Of a stretch of DNA of 64,000 nt, positions 12,543 through 21,522 are shown in pieces. How positions within the stretch are numbered: position 1 is the first letter of the stretch; each line of letters starts with the position of its first letter. Under the pieces are notes generated by a model. That model did no database searches. It saw only the letters and a list, made by a program, of their open reading frames with translations, and was not told where the DNA came from. The position numbers were made by a program, and so were the translations under genes. The DNA is from Gongronella butleri (Eukaryota; Mucoromycota; Mucoromycetes; Mucorales; Cunninghamellaceae): NCBI GenBank assembly GCA_025201375.1, contig JAIWZP010000016.1:248001-312000 (forward strand), read 5' to 3'.

Positions 12543-13269
12543 CTAAAAGATGGTGATGACGGCGACGCAGCCCACAAGGCCAAATGACGCCAAAATGCGC
12601 CAAATCGTGTATTTGCGCTTCGCCACACCCAACAGGCCAAAGTGATCGATGACACACGCTGAAATAACCTGGGAACAAACAAAAATACTACCCAATTGCA
12701 AGGAAAAATGATGTGAGATGGCTACATCTTGCTTACTCTCGAGGGTGGCGTGCGGAGCTTACCTAAGCACAGTGGCTGCACCTAGCTTGGGCACAGTAAG
12801 CACATTGATAATGACATAGTAAGAGCCCAGGATGCCACCCAACCATGCAAACCACGGCGCATCTAGTGTTCACAATGAAAAGGGCGTGTAAGGATTACAA
12901 ATTTAAGGGTTTTTTCCCTATACCTTTGAGTCTAGACGTTGGTCGAGGGGTTTTGAGGACCGTGAGGTCAAAAGCAAAGAAGAGAATACAGCAGCCCAAG
13001 CCAACAATGAATGAAATGAGTGAAGCAAAGGAACGCCCGCCATCCAAATTGAGAGTCGCGTTGAAGCCAGCTTGCAAAGCGACGCAACAGCCCGCCAGGA
13101 CCATGAGCAGGCTCGCAAGCACGCGGCTGCTGACCGAATAAGACGTCGGTGCAAGTGGAGCGACTTTCTTTTCCTCCTTCATATGCAATTCTGCGTCAAC
13201 AGTTGTAGAAATCTCCGGGTGGCCGTCAGTTGTGCTGCTCAGCGTCGACGGCGTGGTGGAATCAGGCAT
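12543..13269 (-). CDS. YdcZ-type (DMT superfamily) small membrane transporter
   Basis: Minus-strand exons 13269-12924, 12862-12763 and 12687-12543 give 196 aa. A hydrophilic N-terminal tail of ~45 residues precedes about five hydrophobic helices: VLASLLMVLAGCCVALQAG, SFIVGLGCCILFFAFDL, WFAWLGGILGSYYVIINV, ATVLSIFVCSQVISACVI and ASFGLVGCVAVITIF. The phrases CCVALQAGFNATL, APWFAWLGGILG and VPKLGAATV are typical of the YdcZ/DUF606 family, a five-helix half-size branch of the drug/metabolite transporter superfamily, often bacterial but also known in fungi. It shares a 159-base divergent promoter with the VHS-GAT gene. The second intron is only 75 bases. Substrate unknown. Confidence 0.85.
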
Positions 13270-13428
13270 ATTCGTGAGTTCTCAGGAACAAAAAATCAAA
13301 AAGAAAGACGACAGTAGTGAGCGGAATCTAAATCATGCTTTTTGTGTCACCCAAAAAAGCCCGCTTTTTGATTTCCAGCGCCTGTTCCGCTTCTCTTTCT
13401 CGCTTCCACTCTTTTTCCTAAAGGTCCA
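13270..13428. promoter_or_regulatory. Short bidirectional promoter
   Basis: Only 159 bases separate the two start codons of the transporter (-) and the VHS-GAT adaptor (+), so both must share promoter space. The half next to the + gene is C/T-rich, as in other leaders of this window. Confidence 0.5.
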
Positions 13429-14957
13429 ATGGGTATCTTTACAGAAGAAGTACAAAAGACCTCTGTCACTCTCTACATTGGTAGCGTACAAATCGAGCTG
13501 TCCGATGAGAACGCGCAAAAAGGATCTCATCGAGTGCTTTTTTCTGTTTTTTTGGTAGAACGCCTCTCCAACTATGAAGAAATAGAATGGTATCAGTTCC
13601 AGCAACTGATGGAGTCGATGAATATGCAGGAGTCCGGGCCGCGCGAGGCTATCGAGGCCATACGCAAGCGCTTGAAGCACGGCTCACAAGAGCAAAAAAT
13701 GCGTGTTCTCGAGGTAAAAACGCCAAGACGCTCAACCCGCCTTTCCCCACGGGGGGAACTCAACTTTTTTTTTTGTGATTCAGATTCTTAAGCTCCTTAT
13801 GGAGAACAGCCCGCAGCAATTCAGACGTAGGAGCCTCATTGTTACCCATGGCAACACCTATTCACCTTGCCTTTTTCTTCTTTAGGCCAATTGGCCTCCA
13901 ATGAAAAGATGCGCGAGAGATTCGAGATTATTTTGTCATCACCCGTGCGTCTTTTGCCATTCAATTTTTTTTTTCAGTCATGATAAGGCTCACACTCTTA
14001 TCCTTACATAGGAAGAGGAAATGCAAGTCAAAAAGCAGCTTCTCAGTCTCTTAGGTGCATGGTGCCAGAAATACAAAGGCGAGCCCGGATCGCGTGCTTT
14101 GGCAAGCGTGTATGAGAGTGGTTTGGCGCGTCTGGGCAAGGTAAAAAAAAAAAAAAAAATCAATTGGCCAAGCAATGATGCATATTCAATCTTTTATTTT
14201 TCTCTTTTTGCAGAAATCTCGTTCGCGCTCCAGCAGTGCCGCGGCTGCGCAGCCCGTGTCCTCGTCCGAGCCATCGTCGTCGTCGGCCCTAGTCAGCGTG
14301 TCGCCATCGTCCTCGCCCTCGCAGCAGCAGCGCCGCTCAATGCCACCGCCCGTCAAGCCGCCGCGCCCCGTGGACGAGTCGCCCAAAAAGAAAAAGACCA
14401 AGCCGCGCAGCCAGAGCTCGGCGAGCGCCACGTTCAATTTCCAGACGGCAAAGCCAAAAATTATCCAGGAGATCGCTCTGGCCAATCAGCATGCAAACCA
14501 GCTTGCCAACGCGCTCAAATTGATCAACACCACCGAAGACGGCTGGGACGCGCGTTTACAACACGACCAGCGCTTGCAAGAGATACGTGCAGAATGTGAG
14601 GAATCAAAGAAGCGCATCGTCAAGTATGCGCGCCTTGTCGAAGACGAGGAATGGATTGGCACGCTACTCTCGACCAACGAAGAATTGCTCAAGGCGCTTG
14701 ACATGTACGACATTATGTCTGTCGGTGAAATTCCCGCCACGATGCTCGGGTCGCCCACCGATGACGCGAACACGGATTCGTTGAGCAAGGATCTGTCGGG
14801 TCTGCAGCTCGTCCATCGCCCCGCTGGCAATGACAGTGATGCGCTCTATGATGGCAATGACGACGACCCCGAAAATCCATTTGCGGATCCATTTGCTGAC
14901 CCTGTCGATGTGCCCGCCACCTCATCGTCTCATACGCCGCCAAACCAGCGCAAGTAA
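13429..14957 (+). CDS. VHS-GAT adaptor protein, Lsb5/GGA-TOM1-like
   Basis: Exons 13429-13480, 13559-13713, 13784-13826, 13886-13944, 14012-14140 and 14214-14957 give 393 aa. The first ~145 residues form an all-helical VHS domain; seen are EAIEAIRKRLKHGSQEQKMR, VLEILKLLMENSP and LLSLLGAWCQKYKGEPGS. A basic, Ser/Pro-rich linker with a poly-proline patch (MPPPVKPPRP) follows, a possible SH3 ligand. A GAT-like helical domain spans ~220-325, and an acidic tail carries ENPFADPFADP (~366-376). NPF is an EH-domain ligand. Such proteins bind ubiquitin and sort cargo at endosomes; yeast Lsb5 links actin patches and endocytosis. Intron 1 (78 bases) has no stop and keeps the frame, so retention would add 26 residues. 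Confidence 0.85.
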
Positions 14958-15640
14958 GATCAGCAATGAACCATGAACGCGCATGAAAAACTTGGCAAAC
15001 TCTCATATTTTTTATTTTTGTGTGCTTGCATACATGACAGGAACGAATTTGTATTGTAGCCTTCCCTCCATGAACTATGCCATCTGTTGTATTCTTATTT
15101 TTTTTGCTCTCTGACACGCCTCGAAATAAATGTTGTTGGAATTGCTTGCCTATGATGGTCTGTTAGCCTCGATTCAATGCGCTTGTGTTTAAGAATTTAT
15201 GAATATAGAATATTACTGTATACGGTAAGTGTACATATACAGTAATATTATCGTATCATATCATACTGTACGTGCGTATGATACTGTACAGTACAGTATA
15301 TACTCTACGTACGAACGTACCTGTACATATGATATGATATCATATTTCGGCGAGTCTATCATAGTTTAAAAAAAAGCCCTTGAAATCCACCAGATGTTAC
15401 GGTGCAGACCAGGGCGCACGGGCAAAGCGTCAAATAGCACGCACGTGTCAGCCTGCAAAGGCCTGAGGCGCGTTTAGCGCGCCGATGGCCGCGCTTTGAA
15501 CAAAAACACATTGCAATAATCAAGGCACAAGCAGCGCCGCACTTCTCATGAGCCAACGTTTTGGACTACAGTATCAACTTCCTGTCTTGGTAATCCGATC
15601 CCTCATCAAATGGCACTGGGCGGTGGGCACTTTATTATTT
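14958..15640. other. Intergenic with TACTGTA-motif cluster
   Basis: Downstream of the VHS-GAT gene (possible AATAAA at 15,125). From about 15,205 to 15,345 the DNA is a dense mix of TACTGTA/TACAGTA-like words and GATATGATATC-type short palindromes. No coding signal. Confidence 0.5.
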
Positions 15641-16154
15641 TATTTATCATACGCGCTGTCACATCATTCATATCATAGGTCATTTCGTCGCGCCCCTTTT
15701 CAACAACATGGCGTTGAAAACCAGACGTTCGCTCGTTGAGTCTTGAGTCTTTGTGCAGGTGAATCCAAAATATCATCATTTTCACTATTATTGCACTGTA
15801 TTGATCAAATTCTTCTTCGACCACAATGAAGAAGATTGCATTACTGTTCAAATTAGACGGACTCGGATGTCATTTCTCGAACGTTTGTTTGCCCGATGCG
15901 GGACCTTTTACCGCTTGTGAAAGCCGTTCAAACATTTCAGAAATATCAACCTCGATATTCTCGGCAACGGCTTGGACAACAGTCAGAGCTTTTGACATGT
16001 CGAAAGCATCAGTTGAATCTCTATCGAACGGGACCAGCTTCATCGATGGATGGCTAAAACTCGCAGAGAAAATTCTCTTTTTCATCAAAATTTTGATCGC
16101 GGTTTGCTCGACAACGGTCTAATAAATAAACCTGTGATTTTTATTCCAGTTTTA
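15640..16154. repeat. Dispersed repeat copy 2, left part (module B)
   Basis: This stretch resembles 45,660-46,160, 35,020-35,340 and 61,950-62,380: same order of words such as AACTCGCAGAGAAAAT, CGACAACGGTCTAAT and TTTTTATTCCAG. It is cut at a TTAA (16,155-16,158) by the piggyBac element and resumes at 18,723. It carries no credible gene. Confidence 0.7.
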
Positions 16155-18722
16155 TTAACAAGTACAGATTAGGCAACTCGACCATTCGTGGTCGACTTGT
16201 TAGTGATCGTAGAGAATGAATGAATCAACATTTTTCGCTCAAATCTTTTACAATACAATCATTTACATCTCATTGTTGTGTGAAATAATTTTCAAGGGCA
16301 TTGGATCATTTATGGGGGAGCTGGAGCGCGATTGATCATGCCGGGTTTGGGACAAAATTGATCGACCAAAAATGGTCGTCTTTAATTGCATGTTTACCTT
16401 GATGATATTCATAATGAAAAATAAAAAATAAAAACATAGAAAGAAAGAAAACGATCCAAAGAATTATTTGAGGGGTCATTGGGCATCCTGTTGAACCGCA
16501 ATCTGGACAGCGTGCGCGACGTGACATTGTCGGCATAGTGGACGATCGGGGTTACAACTACAGCAATAAACAGTAGTGCGCGTCTGCGGCCCACGCTTAC
16601 CATTTTCGCGGCACGAGCGGCAACAACACAAGCGAGTTAATCCCTGAAAACGCGATTTCATGTTTACCAGAGTATGTCTGTTGCGTCTGGGCATAATACC
16701 AATAATAATGGTGGACGTGCTTTGCTCCTCGGCGTCATTGGAGGTCTGGGCCTTGCAATAGTGGAGCAATTGGTACGCCAACTTGTCCTTGAATTGGCCG
16801 TGCGTGATCTTGTCGCCGTCGGCTGCGAATTCCTTGTAGCAGCTCCACGCGTTTGCTTCGGCAATCCCAAAAACAAACGCAAGAAAGCGCATCTCCCATC
16901 TTTCAGTCGCAATGGCGTCATGATACGAGCGCAAATTGTCACGACGATTGTTTGCAATGTCGACCGCGCTCTTGTGCTCTTCATACTCCGAGAACACGCG
17001 GGGCGTTGGATCTCCACGCGTCGCCCGTTCTCGTAAAAAGCACGCGTTCCAGTCAAAGCAGTCGTTCCACATGTGGCCACCAAGGCTTTTGTCTTTTTGT
17101 CGCGATAGGATACCGCCATGACACGATGCCCATCCTCCGTGATCTTGAAAGCGGTCGAGTGGCTGCCATACGCGGTGCCAAGGTTGTCCGTGATTGTGGG
17201 CGACCGGGGCATGCCGCGCGGCCATGCTCTTCTCTTCACAACCATCATGATTCCAAAAAGGCCAACCGACATAAGCATGTTAACCATGTTGATTGATCCA
17301 AACCAGGAATCGGCAGTGACAGTGCGACCACTGAAAAACCAAGGCTTCACCAATCGTTTCACGGTGCCAATGTTCGTTGCTTCGCACGCCGTACACATCG
17401 TCAAATTCCTTTGGAAAATCGTCGCATTGCGTGTCGAGTTGCAAAATGCAATTGGTGTGGTAGTCGGCAACAGTCTTGAACTCTTGGCCGATTGGATGGG
17501 GCTTGCGAAGAATCTTTTGGACATTGGGCATCCCAATCCCCAGCCATTGATTCATGGATTCGTCCACGACAAGATACTTGCAAGGTTCCAAGCAGCCGAC
17601 CAAGTGCTCATTGAATGCTGCAAGCAATCCTCGGATCTGGTACAATGCGTCTTCGCGTTGACGCGCCAAGGACGGCATTATTTCCAAGCATTGCATGCGC
17701 ATGATGTCGTCAAAGCGCTTTTTGGACATGTAGTCGCTGAAATTGACAGATACAAAAAAGTGAGACGATCCAGCCCTCCAATAGACTTTCTTGTCGACGT
17801 GTCCAATGACAACCATGACTGACAGCAACGCAATCCACATCATATACTCTTCAAACGTGATGTCTGTCCAGTCAGAGATGGATGCACGTGCATTGGTGTT
17901 TGTGTTCTCCAAGATACGCGTAAAAAAATGCTGCGGCAGAAAGAACAAAAAAACTCGAAAGCCTGCGCGTGCTGATGGTTTGGCATCAAGAAGCGCGCTT
18001 TGGTGTTCCGGTACGAGTTGCTCATAAGGCGAGAGTCCACCAAGGTGTCCTGCCACGTCCATCCATTGTTGTCGTGTTCTTCTTGGACATCACGTGTCAA
18101 GTCAATCTCGTCCTCGCTTTCCTCAGCATCTTCCAGCAGATCCATCGTCTCGTCAGAGACGTCCGGCGCGTTTTCGCTAAACTCAGCGTGGTCGTCGGGT
18201 GCGTCGACGAATTCGTCGTCTTCCGCAAGTGGCCCGACGTACTTCAGGCAGCCACCTGACAGCTCCATCGTAACATCGGGAACATCGTCGAGAATGACGC
18301 CATAGATCAGTTTGTTGGGCCCAGATGGGCGGCAAGAAACGGTGCGACCGGCAAAACACAAGCCTGTCGTGGACCACTCGTACTTGGCCTTCAACAAGCC
18401 CAAGACAGACCTGTCCTTGATAAAGCGTTTGTGCACAGAGACGCGCACATTGGCAGCAAGCTTGGGACTACTACTGGGGGCAGGCATGACGTTGAATCAA
18501 TACAAAATGATGTTCAAGATCTTTAAAAATCGATAAAAAAAGGAACAAGCAAAAGAAGAGCGGGTCGGCGCAAATAATAATACTAGACCCCTTAAAGAAC
18601 GCGGGCATATTTTTTCTGACTTGATCGGCCCAACGGACCCTCAAAAAAGAGCACTTTTATTGTCGACCATTTTTGGTCGACTCGACCACAAATGGTCGAC
18701 CTAATCTGTACCCATTAATTAA
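16155..18722 (-). mobile_element. piggyBac-type DNA transposon inserted at TTAA
   Basis: The element spans 16,159-18,718 and is bounded by the target tetranucleotide TTAA at 16,155-16,158 and 18,719-18,722. The ends share the inverted word GTACAGATTAGG (left near 16,162, right near 18,710). Each end also holds two imperfect palindromes of the form TCGACCA-N4-TGGTCGA: 16,178-16,195 and 16,362-16,378 at the left, 18,663-18,680 and 18,682-18,699 at the right. The flanks rejoin into a continuous stretch of the dispersed repeat, as seen from unoccupied relatives near 35,330 and 62,380. This shows a genuine insertion event. The single gene inside is a broken transposase. Confidence 0.88.
16476..18487 (-). 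pseudogene. piggyBac transposase, frameshifted
   Basis: Read on the minus strand, the protein starts at 18,487 (MPAPSSSPKL) and ends at 16,476, but changes frame at least three times: near 17,945 (in a run of seven T), near 17,350 and near 17,000 (by a run of C). No splice signals explain these shifts. Across frames the DDE_Tnp_1_7 (piggyBac) catalytic aspartates are all visible: VVDESMNQW, TADSWFGS and NNRRDN. Conserved phrases include ITFEEYMMWIALL and KPWFFSGRTV. The C-terminus keeps a cysteine-rich zinc-binding tail (CCCRSCRENGKRG, CCSCNPDRPLCRQCH). The N-terminal ~200 residues are acidic. The gene is recently decayed, since long readable stretches remain; the homopolymer shift could be a sequencing error. 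Confidence 0.85.
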
Positions 18723-19540
18723 CAAACATGGGATCAAAGCATCTAATGGGACAACTTGCAGCGCTCTAGTAGCATGGGTTTGAATTTTTGCATCGGTCAT
18801 TTCGCCAGCCTGCAGCCCACTCAGCGCATAAAAAGGTGCAAAATAAAAAAATAAAAAAAATAAAAATTCCATGCAATCCACCGCCTTAATTTGGAAGCGT
18901 GAAACCTAAATTTTTACAAAAAAATGTTGCCCAAAGTAGACACTTTTTCTCAGTCGATCGCCGTTCATGCGTCACTCTGAGAGCATTTTTCTTAAGTTGG
19001 TGCGACCTGCTATTTTGTCTACCAATAGCAAATGGTCGGAGTTACCTGTTTGGGATGCATTGATCATTCGGAGTTCGAAATTCCCCAAATTTGGCATTTT
19101 CTGACATTGAAATGTGTGACCCCAGAGTGACCCCTGAATCTTTCAAAAGTGGTCGTAGCGCTTTGGGGGTTTAAGCTTTTTTGTTGCAAATTTTGCGCTG
19201 AATGCGATACAGCTATATTTGAGCGGGGTCGACCATGCAGATGGCGAGATGATCAATGCAAAATAGTACAAGCGTGAGGTTTTGGCATTTTCGAGTTCAA
19301 AAAAAATCAGGCGGGTCCGTCTTGAGCACTGGGTGGGCCCCCTACAGTAGTTTACAGTATGTCATGACACATGTTTCATTGGCGGGCGACGAGCAAGTTG
19401 TACGTATCATATGATACTGTACGTACCGTACCGGTAGAAGAATTTCTGGAGGCACAATGGCACATTTACAGTATGAAGATATTATTATGATTTATGAATT
19501 ATGATACAGCAGGCCGGCAACAAAGTCTTCTTAAAAACAT
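18723..19540. repeat. Dispersed repeat copy 2, right part (module B)
   Basis: Continuation of the repeat after the piggyBac insertion, matching 35,340-36,110, 46,170-46,870 and 62,390-63,140. Shared words include TCAGTCGATCGCCGTTCATG, GGTCGTAGCGCTTTGGGGG and, at the end, CTGGAGGCACA. Compared with the other copies, the terminal block is split by ~50 extra bases near 19,455-19,505, after which CAGGCCGGCAA resumes. Non-coding. Confidence 0.7.
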
Positions 19541-19548
19541 ACTCTTTA

Positions 19549-19842
19549 TATTGGAGGTGATCCAAGGCTCGCTTGGTTGGCTCGCCTTGGTCTTAGATAA
19601 TGGGTATTCACGCGGGCATCCACATTTGCATAATCCATGGCAATTGCCTATCAATGGCCATCCCACGCGGATGATCCCATTTTTAAAAACCCAAGGTTCC
19701 ATCTTTTTGGATGTTGCCGGACATTCTGGATGAAGTCTATTGGTGAAACCGCCATGGTTATGCAAATGTGGGTGCCCGCGTGAATACCCATTATCTAAGA
19801 CCAAGGCGAGCCAACCAAGCGAGCCTTGGATCACCTCCATTA
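19549..19842. mobile_element. Foldback MITE with TA target duplication
   Basis: A 290-base element (19,551-19,840) flanked by TA on both sides. Its terminal inverted repeats are about 90 bases long: the left arm from TGGAGGTGATCCAAGG to around 19,639 is repeated in inverse form at 19,753-19,839, with only a few mismatches. The centre (~110 bases) is unique and non-coding. TA duplications suggest mobilisation by a Tc1/mariner-type transposase. It sits immediately next to the dispersed repeat. Confidence 0.75.
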
Positions 19843-20655
19843 CTGTATTTGGTTACTACAGTATTAAAAGGTAAATATGTGTGAATCTAGTGAACAAGAC
19901 AGAAAAGACGGGACTAAAAATACGGCTTTACGTATGATAATGGGGAGAAGAAAGATGAGAGGGAAGAGAAAGAGAGACTAAGGGAAGGCGGCGAGCTTAA
20001 ATAAATAAAGCGGAACGGATGATTCAGGGTCAGACATTCAGCTGTGTGGCGAGCTGACCGGAGTCTCGGGCTGTGCAAAGGTCCGATCATGGGGATCAAT
20101 GCATTGCATTGGGCACCCTTTGCATCCAGCGCGTCATGTTATCATACTGTACACAAAGGGGCAATGTGAGTGCTAACGAGCGTCACGCGTAGCCGCAGCA
20201 CATGCTGCTGATGCTATGCTTTACGCACTAATATGGAGCGTGTGCTAGGAAAAGCGAGATGTCAGGCCTTGTGTGCGACCGAGAATGAATCTTGGCTGTG
20301 ATCTGCTGCCTTGCATGCTCTAATGATCCATGTCAAGGCGCATCTCTTTCACGAACAAATGGATGCAGTGACAAAAAAATATGAACAAAGACGACGACAA
20401 GCTACAATTATTTTAAATTGTATGTCAATACCATCTCTGCCACGGCCTATCATTTAGCATCTCCAGCTGCAGATTTGGGAAAGGCGAACCGGCGCGTCAA
20501 ATTTAATTTTTGACATGGCGCTGGGCACTTTTTTTTTTTTTTTCGCGCATGCAGAAATTGGGTTTGAAAAGGGAGCGAGGGCTGATTTGAACTTTTTCCT
20601 TTCTTCCGTTCTCTGCTCTCAAACTCGACATTTACTTTTTTGTCCTATACCAACG
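19843..20655. other. Intergenic, upstream of LAMTOR2
   Basis: No gene seen. It includes a purine-rich block (19,940-19,985), a TATTAAAAG-type AT-rich patch just after the MITE and, before the next start codon, a T-run (20,528-20,543) and a C/T-rich leader. Confidence 0.45.
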
Positions 20656-21306
20656 ATGCTGAAACCCAAAGTGATTTCGCAGGTGCTACGGCAGGCGACG
20701 CGTAATGGAATAAAGGCCACTTTGTATGTTTTAGCCTGTCTGGTCGACTTTTTAGCAGCTCACTTTTACTTCTTTTTTTTTTTTTGCTGTGTTGTAGAAT
20801 GCTAACACAAGAAGGGTCATTGCTTGCCTATGCTGTCGATAATGATAAAAATGCCAAGATCTACTCGGCTATCTCTGCCAATGTGTGGAGCAACTACAAG
20901 AAGCAGATGATGGTGAACTCGCTGCTCAACGGCGGGTCCGAATGCCCACAGTTTATCTTGATAGAATGCGAGGTAATGGCGGCGGAGGCGCAATCAAAAG
21001 GATGTGAATCATGTGCCATTTTTTCTCAACCCCTCTCTTTTTAATGACATGCAGGAAGGAGCCGTTTACATCAAGCAGATCGGCAACATGCTTCTGTGCC
21101 TGGTCTCGGAAAAGACGGTGGATCTAGGCATCTTGAAAGCCAAGGTAAAAAAAAAAAAAAAAAATGGCCAATAGCACGACGCGTGTTTAAATTTGCGCGT
21201 TCTCCATGTACCTGACTCTCTTTTTCTCTCTCGCTTTTTTTTTCTTTATTTTTAGGCGGATGCTCTGAGCGCGCATCTCGAAGAGCCATTACTGCGTGTC
21301 AATTGA
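20656..21306 (+). CDS. LAMTOR2: LAMTOR2 / Ragulator p14 homologue (Roadblock/LC7 fold)
   Basis: Exons 20656-20723, 20798-20972, 21055-21144 and 21256-21306 give 127 aa, close to the 125 aa of the human protein. The order of conserved phrases matches LAMTOR2 throughout: MLKPKVISQVLRQA, QEGSLLAYAV, ISANVWSNYKK, FILIECEEGAVYI, IGNMLLCLVSEKTVDLGILKAKA and HLEEPLLRV. With LAMTOR3 it forms the core of the Ragulator complex on the lysosome/vacuole membrane. That complex anchors Rag GTPases for TORC1 control, corresponding functionally to Slm4/Ego3 of the yeast EGO complex. Introns 1 and 3 carry long T- and A-runs. A possible AATAAA starts at 21,310, just four bases past the stop. The next gene starts 216 bases downstream. 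Confidence 0.93.
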
Positions 21307-21522
21307 TCGAATAAAAGAGAATGGGTTCTTTTTTGCTGCGAAACGGGGGAAGGATGCAAGGGGAATCCAAGTTTTGATTTGCCCCAGCTGAGTTTTGCGC
21401 GATCCATTGATGACTGGCTGGGTTTTGCTTATTTGGCCCTCTTTATTTTTGGCACCGGTGGAGCGGCACTCTCTTCCTTTTTTTTCTTTTCGTCCCTCCA
21501 TCTAGATTTCTTTTTTTTAAAC

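Noticed and set aside
12044..12682. A 212-codon minus-strand open frame over the transporter 3' exon
   Set aside because: It is an alternative frame of the last transporter exon running into non-coding DNA.
17945..17960. Treating the transposase frame changes as introns
   Set aside because: No donor/acceptor pairs with spacing compatible with introns exist at the breaks; the frames switch within a few bases.
19494..19840. Two mirror-image open frames with the same peptide (VIQGSLGWLALVL)
   Set aside because: They arise from the MITE's inverted arms and are not genes.
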